A stretch of DNA of 64,000 nucleotides from Antedon mediterranea (Eukaryota; Echinodermata; Crinoidea; Comatulida; Antedonidae), in contig NC_092680.1 of the NCBI RefSeq assembly GCF_964355755.1, forward strand, positions 22,175,001 through 22,239,000, in the 5' to 3' direction. The position numbers and the translations under genes were made by a program. How positions within the stretch are numbered: the first letter of the stretch is position 1; each line of letters begins with the position of its first letter. Positions 58,901 through 62,080 of the stretch are shown here, in pieces. Below the pieces are notes generated by a model that was not told the origin of the DNA, did not search any database, and saw only the letters and a list, made by a program, of their open reading frames with translations.

Positions 58901-61900
58901 GGTTTTAACCAAATACTTATTATTTTCTTCTTCAGTAGTGTAAATTTATTCTTGTAATTTTAAGCATCACTTAAAGATGTATTGTCCCTTTGACTAATTC
59001 CAAAAAAAAAGAAAAAAAAAGATTTCGAAAAAAACGTGGGTCATTTTGAAGTATCATAATAGTTATTAACTTTCACCAAAAATTAGTCCAAAAAAAATCC
59101 TTTAACTGAAATACAGACGTTTTTTTGTTCCAGTCAAAGTTTTCGATCAAAACATATTTCATAATGCAACACGTTTGTTTGGCTACTCTGTATGCATTAT
59201 CATAAAACTTCCACGCGATCTGTGTGAGAACACTTTCTCAACCCTGACGAGTTGTAAACAATCCTAATTAGCATCATGCATAATGCATACTCGTGGTTTG
59301 AAATCTTTGTTTACTTTCGCTCACAACGAATGTTTGGGTTTTTTTGGCTCAAATTTTCGACTTAAAGTGAATAACTTTAATATTACTTTGATATGGCCAG
59401 TTTAAATTTAAAATATTTTGACCTTCATTTTTTTGTGTTTCAAGGGACAATCTTTAAGCATCCTCCAAATTATTCTTTTTAATATCAGTTGTTATAATGA
59501 CATTGGGCAAAGTCAATACAAGCATCCTTTGATTTATTTCTCATAGTTCAAAATATTTCCAAAAGGAAAAATATTTTTTTTTTTAAATTAGAGGATGAGG
59601 ACAAGAAAAAAAGAATATCCATAATAAATGTTATTTTTTGCTTGTTGGCTTGTGATTTCTTAGATAATCTTGTTGGCTTGTGATTTCTTAGATCCTTTGA
59701 ATTGATAATGCAATTTTTAAACATTATTTAGGTTTTGTTAAATAATATTGGCCGTATTTGGAAGTTACGATTGCAACTTGATGAAGAATCTTCCAAATCA
59801 TGGTTTGTAGAAAAGGTAAGTGTAGAGGAAGTAGTAAAATGGTGTATAAAAGCTATAAATATTTAAAGAATATTGAAAGTAATAACATCTATGATTTGTT
59901 TGTGCCATAATAAAGCCTGAACTCAGTGGATCAGGTGATGGTCTATTGATGGACAGAATTTCACTATTTTCCATTTATATTGTGTATAATAGGATTTTAT
60001 TACATTTGTAGATTAAAATGAAAGATCAAGACACTAATGAAGAATTTAGTGCAAGGTTGAATAAATGGGTTGGTGTGAATTCCGGAAACATTCTAGAGAT
60101 TCCTGCAATTTGGCCAGAGCTTGAGGAACCTCAAGGTAATTAGATGCAGGAATTATCTCAATGGTCAAAGTTAGAAAGTAAAAGTCAAAAGATGCAGGGA
60201 TTATCTCAATGGTCAAAGTTAGAAAGAATATGTCATAGATGCAGGAATTATCTCAATGGTCAAAGTTAGAAAGTATAAGTCAAAAGATGCAGGTTATCTC
60301 AATGGTCAAAGTTAGAAAGAATATGTCATAGATGCAGGAATTATCTCAATGGTCAAAGTTAGAAAGTATAAGTCAAAAGATGCAGGTTATCTCAATGGTC
60401 AAAGTTTGACTGTATAAGTCAAAAGATGCAGGGATTATCTCAATAGTTAAAGTTAGAAAGTATAAGTCATAAGATGTAGAAATTATCTCAATGGTCAAAG
60501 TTTGACTGTATAAGTCAAAAGATGCAGGAATTATCTCCATGGTCAAAGTTAGATGGAATACATTCATGCAATATGACTGAAGAGAAAGAAAGTATAAGTC
60601 ATAAGATGCAGGAATTATCTCCATGGTCAAAGTTAGATGGAATACATTCATGCAACATGACTGAAGAGAAAGAAAGTATAAGTCATAAGATGCAGGAATT
60701 ATCTCCATGGTCAAAGTTAGATGGAATACATTCATGCAATATGACTGAAGAGAAAGAAAGTATAAGTCATAAGATGCAGGAATTATCTCCATGGTCAAAG
60801 TTAGATGGAATACATTCATGCAATATGACTGAAGAGAAAGAAAGTATAAGTCATAAGATGCAGGAATTATCTCCATGGTCAAAGTTAGATGGAATACATT
60901 CATGCAATATGACTGAAGAGAAAGAAAGTATAAGTCATAAGATGCAGGAATTATCTCCATGGTCAAAGTTAGATGGAATACATTCATGCAATATGACTGA
61001 AGAGAAAGAAAGTATAAGTCAAAAGATGCAGGAATTATCTCCATGGTCAAAGTTAGATGGAATACATTCATGCAATATGACTGAAGAGAAAGAAAGTATA
61101 AATTCAAAACTTTAATGATCTGTAAAATATTGTTGACATTCTTAATTTTGGTAAAAGTAAGCTTTAAGGTTAGGTTAAGAACCTAAGCAAACCTTACCTA
61201 CATGAGCTGTCAACATGTGTTATTGCTACTATGTATGGATAATATTATTACTGTCAACCTTATTGATTTAGTTATTGAGTACAAAATAGAAGTAAAAACT
61301 GGTAATGAAGAAGGAAGTGATCAAACAGAAAATGCCTACGTTACCATTTATGGAGACAAAGGAGATACGGGAAAAAGATATTTCTTTAACAATCTGGAAG
61401 ATCAATCTAAATTTCAGAAAGACCAAGTAAGATTATACCTTTTCATTCATCAAAATATTTGTCTCAAAATTAAAGAAGAAAATAATAATAACAAATCATC
61501 ATTTTACATAAACAGTAATAAATGGTTAATTTTTCCAACAGACAGACACATTTATTATAGAAGCAGTCTCTGTTGGTGATCTTACTAAGTGTGTCATAGG
61601 TCACGATGGAAAAGCATGGTTGTTATCAAATGTCAAGATTACCAATGACTCCACAAAGGAATATGTGTTTCAGTGTAACAAGTACGTATTTGGAAATGTA
61701 TTAATCAGTAGATAATTAATCCTTTATTAATGCTAATATTTGTTTATTTACACTATTAAAAGTGCAATGTCTAACCATCTTCAATATCTCTCAGGTGGCT
61801 TACAGCAAATGATGGAGATAAAGCAGAACAGCTCTTAACCATTGAAGCTGTTCAAGAAGATGACAAAGAAAGTGCTGAGGATACTGATAAGAAAAGTGAC

Positions 61901-62080
61901 AAAGATGATCAAAATGATGACGAAAAGGAAGATGATGACAAAAACAACGATGATGAAAACAAAGATGATGATGATGAGGATGGCAAAAATAGTGATGATG
62001 ACAAAAATGGTGATGATGATGCCAAAAATGGTGATGATGATGGCAAGGATGATAAGGATAATGGAAATAATGACAATTAA
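15404..62080 (+). CDS. Giant doublecortin-PLAT-trefoil-FN3 protein (about 4,179 aa, 66 coding exons)
   Basis: I built this model from splice sites with every exon junction phase-consistent: summed coding length 12,540 nt, start ATG 15436, stop TAA 62078-62080. Domains in order: doublecortin x2 (about residues 10-220), PLAT 1-2 (261-514), two beta-trefoil units (520-808), Pro/Thr/Glu-rich linker (825-1089), PLAT 3-6 (1090-1596), seven FN3 (1597-2366), PLAT 7-18 (2374 to about 4085), acidic tail. No signal peptide or membrane segment is visible, so it is probably cytosolic. The tandem doublecortin domains recall RP1 (axonemal microtubules) and the PLAT array recalls LOXHD1 (15 PLAT domains in human, stereocilia). 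A role linking microtubules to membrane in cilia or sensory cells is inference. Uncertain points are exon 12 and splice-site choice inside repeats; two adjacent genes rather than one is possible but unsupported by phase. Confidence 0.85.
15405..15431 (+). promoter_or_regulatory. Short upstream ORF in the 5' leader
   Basis: The exon after the 5' UTR acceptor begins G-ATG ACA ACT GAT ... TTA TAA, an eight-codon ORF ending four bases before the main ATG (15436). The main ATG is preceded by ACAAA, a better initiation context. Such uORFs often lower translation; here that is inference. Confidence 0.5.
15436..17905 (+). CDS. Giant gene exons 1-2: tandem doublecortin domains
   Basis: Exon 1 15436-16029 (phase 0 out) and exon 2 17719-17905 (phase 1 out). 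First doublecortin domain about residues 10-85: KKIKFFKSGDSNFGGLQLAV, the F-D-LL-DLT segment and EDGKSYVVSS are the family hallmarks. Second domain about residues 148-220: KKIMVMRNGDVHTKHMMLMN, SFEDVLADISDIF, VKKLYSSEGMK, then across the intron IESLSGLFNGPELFVAA. The basic Ser/Pro linker between them (SPTRSLSPRSSPDRT) is typical of tandem doublecortin proteins such as RP1, which bind microtubules. Exon 2 ends in a basic segment (RPRNKLRRKSEDF...KISKKSR). A 40-bp copy of the exon 2 interior lies in the following intron at 17931-17972. Confidence 0.93.
16030..17718 (+). other. Intron 1 of the giant gene
   Basis: AT-rich with no gene. Holds a hairpin of about 25-bp arms at 16703-16763 (ACTTACAACAA...TTGTTGTAAGT) and two clusters of a short dispersed repeat around AAAAGAAGCCCATCT (about 17190-17290 and 17512-17580), also present at 8889-8940. 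Confidence 0.6.
18260..18895 (+). repeat. 105-bp tandem array carrying the exon 3 splice acceptor (six copies)
   Basis: Six copies with exact 105-bp spacing each hold TTTTCTTCTAAG|GTGGAAGGTGG, with acceptor AG ending at 18294, 18399, 18504, 18609, 18714 and 18819. Each also carries the first part of exon 3 (GRWKVS...SVSLT). Only the last copy runs on into the rest of the exon. Reading through an earlier copy meets TAA inside the next acceptor. Confidence 0.93.
18295..21490 (+). CDS. Giant gene exons 3-9: PLAT domains 1 and 2
   Basis: Exons 18820-18980, 19280-19366, 19640-19772 (PLAT 1) and 19908-20059, 20415-20493, 20901-20979, 21420-21490 (PLAT 2). PLAT 1 reads GRWKVSVYTND, ASVSLTVYGNKG, EEFNIQVGNIGNIYKIRICQ, GWLCDQ, then FPCQRWMSREEDD and CRELP. 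PLAT 2 reads YKVDVFTG, AGTEANVYLTIIGNHGDTG, DTFNVEAVALGNLKKIIIGH, GCGWFLDKVVI, FPCFSWLDGG. These are the standard strands of the PLAT/LH2 beta-sandwich, a lipid- or protein-binding domain. The span begins at the array of duplicated acceptors before exon 3 (18295-18819); the phase-consistent complete exon uses the last one. Confidence 0.92.
19045..19217. repeat. About 85-bp tandem duplication in intron 3
   Basis: TGCTAGTTGAGAGATTAACA (19047) and TGCTAGTTAAGAGATTAACA (about 19132) begin two nearly identical units ending GTTGATGGCATCTAT. Confidence 0.9.
20475..20640 (+). repeat. 57-bp tandem array carrying the exon 7 splice donor (three copies)
   Basis: CATGATACTACAGATTCTG|GTAAGT occurs at 20475, 20532 and 20589, so three equal donors exist. 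The 57-bp period is 19 codons and the in-between sequence is open in frame, so use of the second or third donor would add 19 or 38 residues without a frameshift. Confidence 0.92.
22200..22213 (+). CDS. Giant gene exon 10: 14-nt microexon
   Basis: CTTACAG|TGGAAAAAGAAATG|GTAAGC. It completes the codon split after exon 9 (A|TG) and reads MEKEM in phase 0, leading directly into exon 11 (WEMDKWKF). Phase fits on both sides. If it were skipped, exon 9 (phase 1) would not join exon 11 (phase 0) in frame. Confidence 0.7.
22780..24560. repeat. 42-bp minisatellite, about 35 copies, in intron 10
   Basis: Unit GATGTGGTTTGATGCATTCA + TCCTGAACTTTGTTGTGTGCCT. Two blocks, 22780-23058 and 23325-24560, are separated by a retroelement fragment. 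Because 42 is a multiple of three, long open frames exist on both strands (up to about 437 codons). They are repeat by-products without gene-like composition. Confidence 0.95.
23059..23332 (+). mobile_element. Ty3/gypsy-type LTR end and gag start, fragment inside the minisatellite
   Basis: The segment has LTR-like sequence with an AATAAA, ends in ...ACGAAACATAACA and continues with TTTGGCGACGAGGATGG (23233-23249), a primer-binding/leader motif typical of animal Ty3/gypsy retrotransposons. A start codon with a short gag-like reading frame follows. At 23311-23327 the same motif returns inverted (CCATCCTCGTCGCCAAA) and then the 42-bp repeat resumes. The element is only a broken fragment with no enzyme genes. 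Confidence 0.7.
24561..25046 (+). other. End of intron 10
   Basis: AT-rich sequence with A-tracts and a short TA microsatellite (about 24760-24780). Nothing else recognised. Confidence 0.6.
25047..30226 (+). CDS. Giant gene exons 11-17: two beta-trefoil (FGF-like) units
   Basis: Exons 25047-25182, 25373-25429 (uncertain), 25768-25871, 25961-26137, 27817-28032, 28331-28508, 30179-30226. Unit 1 reads WKFKRGSQLVFFSKGTGKAV, KADGSVEASGD, GFQLKE, FPEHYLCIETNRISGHGKGG, INCEFKIR, VILEATAKG. Unit 2 reads VLFYTSRTQVLSIDNNGECI, YWRVHKVNVGG, HFLQVKNGYCNAQGSGDD, CCHFVVTKYKDKGFVTLTS, then GQCVGFLPDGVTKPTVDTG. Repeated hydrophobic strand-turn-Gly-Asp patterns and the two [ND]C-x-F signatures resemble the FGF/IL-1 beta-trefoil core; fascin or ricin-B trefoils are alternatives. 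Exon 12 sits in a local duplication, has a weak donor (GTTGTT), and its copy choice is unclear. Confidence 0.72.
25360..25690 (+). repeat. Tandem copies of exon 12 with its acceptor (at least four, irregular)
   Basis: TTACAG|TTAACCACATTAAAATAG occurs four times (exon starts at 25373, about 25440, about 25484 and about 25629). Later copies read ATAGAGAAGGGAAGGTTCCA and the last contains an in-frame TAG (TTAAAATAG). The first copy gives the phase-consistent exon. Confidence 0.8.
26297..26350 (-). ncRNA. Hammerhead ribozyme of a second family (B)
   Basis: Minus strand: stem I TTGAC, core CTGACGA, ten-base-pair stem II GTGTGTTAGC-TTT-GCTAGCATAC, core GAA, stem III AC-AAATTT-GT, cleavage base A, stem I GTCAA. 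CUGACGA fits the CUGANGA consensus. It shares the short stem III with family A but has a different stem I and stem II. Confidence 0.82.
26442..26490 (-). ncRNA. Hammerhead ribozyme (type I, minimal stem III), copy A1
   Basis: On the minus strand: stem I GTCTC, core CTGATGA, stem II GTGAGT-loop TGCACG-ACTCAC, core GAA, two-base-pair stem III AC-AAGCCT-GT, cleavage base A, stem I GAGAC. All core positions match the hammerhead consensus. Short-stem-III hammerheads are known from the repeated ends of Penelope-like elements, and this one lies in such a repeat on the same strand as the element ORF. Confidence 0.88.
26575..27306 (-). pseudogene. Penelope-like element C-terminal part: linker with Cys motif and GIY-YIG endonuclease
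   Basis: A 243-codon frame. After a basic region (RKIFNRNTIKISYSCMNNMK) comes the Cys linker (CNCRQKNTCPLSGNC), then ETYIGLTENDFKTRYRNHTS, matching the Y-I-G strand and the arginine/histidine helix of GIY-YIG nucleases, and HIWTLK...YTISWRIL...CNLCLKEKLFIIR, typical of Penelope/Neptune-type elements. The upstream reverse transcriptase is absent and the frame begins in TA microsatellite, so it is a 5'-truncated relic. Confidence 0.85.
27392..27440 (-). ncRNA. Hammerhead ribozyme, copy A2
   Basis: Identical in every core and stem position to the copy at 26442-26490; it lies in the second direct repeat of the same element, 950 bp away. Two copies allow release of a unit-length RNA by double cleavage. 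Confidence 0.88.
27595..27647 (+). ncRNA. Broken hammerhead ribozyme related to family B
   Basis: Plus strand: ATGAAGA in place of CUGANGA, 11-bp stem II GTGCGGCCAGC-TACAT-GCTGGTCGTAC, then GAAAC-AAATTT-GTA. The first core C is lost and the 5' strand of stem I is replaced by the end of the adjacent direct repeat (TTTAATG junction), so it is probably inactive. Confidence 0.6.
28480..29215 (+). repeat. About 65-69-bp tandem array carrying the exon 16 splice donor (11 copies)
   Basis: GCAGAAGTTATACAAT|GTAAGTATT occurs 11 times from 28493 to about 29166. Each copy carries the last part of exon 16 (NVRLYAEVIQ) and a consensus donor. The first donor (28508|28509) gives the phase-consistent join to exon 17. 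Later copies carry in-frame stops in the read-through (for example GTATGA). Confidence 0.92.
29615..30147 (-). mobile_element. TTAA-flanked MITE, copy 2 (reversed)
   Basis: Starts TTAA|AGATGTATTGTCCC and ends GGGACAATACAT, where a TA microsatellite has replaced the last bases and the TTAA. The interior is the reverse complement of copy 1 (for example CACAAAAAAATGAAGGTC against its complement). It lies in intron 16, just before exon 17. Confidence 0.82.
30227..31127 (+). other. Intron 17 of the giant gene
   Basis: AT-rich, no recognisable gene, repeat array or element. Confidence 0.6.
31128..32536 (+). CDS. Giant gene exons 18-19: Thr/Pro/Glu/Lys-rich linker with coding repeats
   Basis: Exon 18 31128-31853 (726 nt) and exon 19 32468-32536. 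Exon 18 holds repeats of about 12-22 residues on the theme TPTPLKERTPTPVKEE, about eight rounds, followed by PQIPQRIPTPPPAPPVRV. Exon 19 adds a doubled PHPATP. The region lacks hydrophobic core residues and is probably disordered; SPTP/TPTP sites may be phosphorylated. The codon-level repeat suggests growth by slippage or unequal exchange. Confidence 0.85.
31854..32467 (+). other. Intron 18
   Basis: No gene or element recognised. The 32850-32925 segment of the next intron matches the Penelope-flank sequence (CTCTACTTTGGTATCAAGCA compare 27695-27714) with its TA tail. Confidence 0.55.
32932..36359 (+). CDS. Giant gene exons 20-28: PLAT domains 3-6
   Basis: Exons 32932-33083, 33233-33455 (PLAT 3); 33576-33727, 34239-34396, 34555-34628 (PLAT 4); 35087-35247, 35404-35623 (PLAT 5); 35767-36079, 36292-36359 (PLAT 6). 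PLAT 3 and 5 begin W-V/F-V-T-G (DGDWKVYVKTG, TDWQIFVTTG), have IYKIRIG or PYKIRIGYD and end in WRELP. PLAT 4 and 6 begin YVVEVHTG and YYIMVWTG, carry GEKGDIGNR or GKYGDTGYR, VGHDGKG and GWYLHKV or GWFVDKV, and FTCNRWLDEG or FPCRKWFDVG. The alternation shows two domain types in tandem. All junctions keep phase. Confidence 0.93.
36354..36520 (+). repeat. 56-bp tandem array carrying the exon 28 splice donor (three copies)
   Basis: CAACAA|GTAAGTTTATT occurs at 36354, 36410 and 36466; the unit includes the last bases of exon 28 (CCTGCAACAA) and its donor. Later copies have TAA in the read-through frame. Confidence 0.9.
36745..41070 (+). CDS. Giant gene exons 29-35: seven fibronectin type III domains
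   Basis: One domain per exon, every exon phase 1 at both ends: 36745-37008, 37330-37593, 37773-38051, 38246-38515, 38802-39488, 40028-40303, 40801-41070. Each shows the FN3 pattern, for example TTAIVKWRKPAGDVTGYCVK, SVTWDAPDEGNWTGYKV, SIEVSWKQPEGNMNGYQLK, TIVVGWKKPEQNCEGYRLT, with the later GL-PG-Y motif (FTGLNPGYEYSFDI, GLTPGKKYRVEI, FNNLAPGREYTIAI). Exon 33 carries an extra Ser/Lys/Arg-rich insert with a 24-bp coding repeat. Symmetrical phase-1 exons are the classic mark of exon shuffling. Confidence 0.94.
39095..39262 (+). repeat. In-frame 24-bp coding repeat (GDRSKSRT), seven copies
   Basis: GGAGACAGATCAAAGAGTAG plus AACT, encoding GDRSKSRT, seven copies inside FN3 domain 5, between its C strand and the VDEKTTRAKISNLEGG part. 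It is a basic, Ser-rich, probably disordered loop. Synonymous differences are few (AGAACT/AGGACT), so the expansion is recent. Confidence 0.93.
39489..40027 (+). other. Intron 33
   Basis: T-rich and AT-rich, with nothing recognisable. The open frame 39883-40027 upstream of exon 34 is intronic, since the phase-consistent acceptor is AATATAG ending at 40027. Confidence 0.6.
40405..40552. repeat. About 60-bp tandem repeat, three copies, in intron 34
   Basis: TTGTATATATATGGTTCACA followed by TTCATTCATACTGCTTG, three times. No splice junction inside. Confidence 0.9.
41339..42869 (+). CDS. Giant gene exons 36-40: linker microexon and PLAT domains 7-8
   Basis: Exons 41339-41359 (21 nt, reads KSDKPETQ with its flanks), 41571-41737, 41985-42441, 42567-42701, 42819-42869. 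PLAT 7: EGEWKVVVNTC, LIHLVVYGKD, DEFEVNVGDIVEIYKIRIGM, FNFDRWLSRYQDDFDIVREL. PLAT 8: VYLVKLDVGDH, DANVWITLHGERGDSGRRLL, TFKVEAVNLGEIKMVQVSHD, QCNEWLDD. Exon 38 covers the end of PLAT 7 and the start of PLAT 8 without an intron, unlike most other domain borders. Exon 40 is a short charged linker (VRPVFKEELKEDKPDS). Confidence 0.92.
43022..45161 (+). CDS. Giant gene exons 41-45: PLAT domains 9-10
   Basis: Exons 43022-43176, 43340-43426, 44372-44501 (PLAT 9: KGTWKVTVRTSEYADAGTSA, VYLTICGVKGDSD, VDAGDIGEVQKVRLTHD, FRFDSWLTYDKQGFDVLEMP) and 44655-44806, 44942-45161 (PLAT 10: YELRTITNKEEDADTDGNVS, YGEFGNTGKR, DTFLINSVSLGKLEKMVF, FPCHDWLGL). PLAT 10 has lost the usual GHD...GW motif (reads YFQTDVDQEAWLLDYA), so its ligand surface may differ. 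Confidence 0.92.
43625..44165. repeat. 55-bp minisatellite, 10 copies, in intron 42
   Basis: GAGGCTAAACTGCCGATAAT followed by GATTGGAGTAAGCCAATACC and GTATATTGGTGCAA; copies at 43632 then every 55 bp to 44127. The unit holds an inverted pair CCAATA...TATTGG. Confidence 0.94.
45313..45501. mobile_element. MITE with 21-bp inverted termini (189 bp), in intron 45
   Basis: CTAAAGCGTGGTTCCCACTA+G at the left and its inverse CTAGTGGGAACCAAGCTTTA+G at the right match at 20 of 21 positions. Inner segments (AAGGACGTAACGCAACGCAAG / GCGTTTACGTCCTTGCG) extend the palindrome. No ORF. The rest of intron 45 (45162-45711) shows nothing else. Confidence 0.82.
45712..47929 (+). CDS. Giant gene exons 46-51: PLAT 11, PLAT 12 and start of PLAT 13, with acidic insert
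   Basis: Exons 45712-46265, 46518-46604, 46741-47011 (PLAT 11), 47126-47292, 47388-47545, 47668-47929 (PLAT 12 and first half of PLAT 13). PLAT 11 begins TGKWLVWVTTGREDNMGTDA, NVTIQVYGREG, then carries an insert of about 100 residues of Glu/Asp/Asn/Lys repeats (motif EDKNDDENKNE) before FPPGSVKQFEIDVGEIGSLY. A second charged insert follows NRWLKEDK in exon 48. PLAT 12: YIVAIKTGNRG, YGEKGDSGKRQL, FSIEAVDLMRPNKLLLGHNA, GAGWFVEEI, FPCQRWFDDG. PLAT 13 starts KGNWKVSVRTNMK within exon 51 with no border intron. Confidence 0.92.
47930..48505 (+). other. Intron 51
   Basis: AT-rich, no gene, array or element seen. Confidence 0.6.
48506..51797 (+). CDS. Giant gene exons 52-58: end of PLAT 13, PLAT 14-15, start of PLAT 16
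   Basis: Exons 48506-48592, 48695-48806 (PLAT 13 end: INVGNIGTISKVRVEV, KFNFDSRIKM), 48922-49076, 49307-49535 (PLAT 14: YKVQCHTGDKENAGTEA, YLTIMGSNGDTGRRLL, DNFEIEAVSVGKIHTIKV, PWLLEQVII, FDCSSWIG), 49780-49940, 50073-50186, 51507-51797 (PLAT 15: ENWKCFVTTSDIND, WHLNKVEILDEG, FNKWFSKTEEKSDVINELP; PLAT 16 start: YKLTFHTGYDKQSATDSN, FGSNGDTGSRQL). PLAT 13 has degenerated at the RWL motif (DSRIKM). The intron before exon 55 holds a 60-bp copy of the start of that exon (49198-49265) with an inserted base group. Confidence 0.92.
50180..51412 (+). repeat. About 41-bp minisatellite, about 29 copies, starting at the exon 57 donor
   Basis: Unit GGTACTTATTCAAGTTTATT + CATAATAACAACTTTCACTGT. The first unit begins at the exon 57 donor itself (AACAAG|GTACTTATTCAAG), so every unit carries a G|GTACTT copy of the donor. 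It fills most of intron 57. Confidence 0.92.
52060..52560. repeat. Diverged tandem duplication of about 300 bp within the Helitron-like DNA
   Basis: CATATAGACATTTAACTGAAG...GCCAAGCTTTTTGAC (about 52040-52085) recurs at about 52348-52390 (CATTTAGACATTTTACTGAAG...GCCAAGCTTTTTGAC), followed in both by GCGTAGCGTAAGTTACGCG and AATCTTAAATCGGT. A third, weaker relative seems present after 53660. Confidence 0.65.
53305..53372 (+). tRNA. Degenerate tRNA-like sequence inside the Helitron-like element
   Basis: CCGGGTTCGAGTCCCGTCACGGG (53348-53370) has a B-box and a T-arm-like hairpin with one mismatch, and an A-box-like TGGCTCGATGTGTAGTG lies 40 bp upstream. The anticodon arm does not pair. Probably a tRNA-derived fragment, not a gene. 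Confidence 0.3.
55152..57353 (+). CDS. Giant gene exons 59-61: end of PLAT 16, start of PLAT 17
   Basis: Exons 55152-55300 (NDSFLFEAVTVGKIKHVLIE, GKPWQLEKLIV), 55594-55709 (completes the split K|W codon: CNKWIGSSELPEDNSNIYLE) and 57190-57353 (PLAT 17 start: NGNWKLIVTTGESSELKEIG, MTLTVIG, FQPGTTDEFD). PLAT 16 lacks the GHD motif (reads EKGPGKPW). Phases 0-2, 2-1 and 1-0 match the B then A pattern of the other PLAT pairs. Confidence 0.92.
55800..55985. repeat. TA microsatellite tracts
   Basis: Several long (TA)n runs separated by GTAATAATGTAACTATAT, which also recurs at 57043-57068, bracketing the tRNA-like repeat cluster. Confidence 0.9.
56089..56160 (-). tRNA. tRNA-like sequence, copy 1
   Basis: Minus strand: CTCTGTGGTCTAGTGGTATG, anticodon stem CTCGC/GCGAG with loop CCTGTAA, T arm GCAGG-TTCGAAT-CCAGC, and CAGAG closing the acceptor. 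A- and B-boxes are good. The central triplet is TGT (Thr-like), but the base before it is C, not the invariant U33, so function is doubtful. Plus-strand ORFs here (LAGFEPATSRLQGE...) are the well-known false proteins read across tRNA genes. Confidence 0.55.
56475..56546 (+). tRNA. tRNA-like sequence, copy 2
   Basis: Same sequence as copy 1 on the plus strand, with a 2-base loss at the 3' acceptor side (CCAGCCAGACA instead of CCAGCCAGAGACA). Confidence 0.5.
56839..56911 (+). tRNA. tRNA-like sequence, copy 3
   Basis: Plus strand, identical to copy 1, including the full CCAGCCAGAGAC end. Lies 364 bp after copy 2, the length of the surrounding unit. Confidence 0.55.
57435..57465 (-). mobile_element. 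Helitron-like 3' terminus (minus strand)
   Basis: On the minus strand, AGATGGGCGAAGCGAGCGTA+CCATCTAG|T: a hairpin with arms AGATGG/CCATCT running into CTAG followed by T. It suggests an element extending rightwards from 57435; I could not find its other end. Intron 61 (57354-59731) shows no gene. Confidence 0.4.
58971..59457 (+). mobile_element. TTAA-flanked MITE, copy 3
   Basis: TTAA|AGATGTATTGTCCCTTTGAC at the left and AAGGGACAATCT|TTAA at the right, the right end having lost a few bases (ACATCT to TCT). Same orientation and interior as copy 1 (for example CATAATAGTTATTAACTTTC). Confidence 0.85.
59732..62080 (+). CDS. Giant gene exons 62-66: end of PLAT 17, PLAT 18 and acidic C-terminus
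   Basis: Exons 59732-59815 (VLLNNIGRIWKLRLQLDEES), 60012-60135 (IKMKDQDTNEEFSARLNKWV, EIPAIWPELEEPQ), 61272-61426 (PLAT 18: YKIEVKTGNEEGSDQTENAY, YGDKGDTGKR), 61542-61681 (DTFIIEAVSVGDLTKCVIGH, DGKAWLLSNVKI, FQCN) and 61795-62080 (KWLTANDGDKA, then about 75 residues dominated by Asp, Lys, Asn and Glu, ending NGNNDN and TAA). The acidic tail, with DDDEDGKNSDDDKNG repeats, may bind calcium or tubulin tails; that is speculation. Confidence 0.93.
60140..61112. repeat. Composite minisatellite in intron 63: about 45-bp units, then seven 84-bp units
   Basis: From 60140 units GATGCAGGAATTATCTCAAT + GGTCAAAGTTAGAAAGTATA repeat irregularly. From about 60525 the unit grows to 84 bp by addition of GGAATACATTCATGCAATAT + GACTGAAGAGAAAGAAAG. 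The 84-bp period is 28 codons, so both strands stay open for about 200-244 codons. It lies between two phase-matched exons and is read here as intron. Confidence 0.9.
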
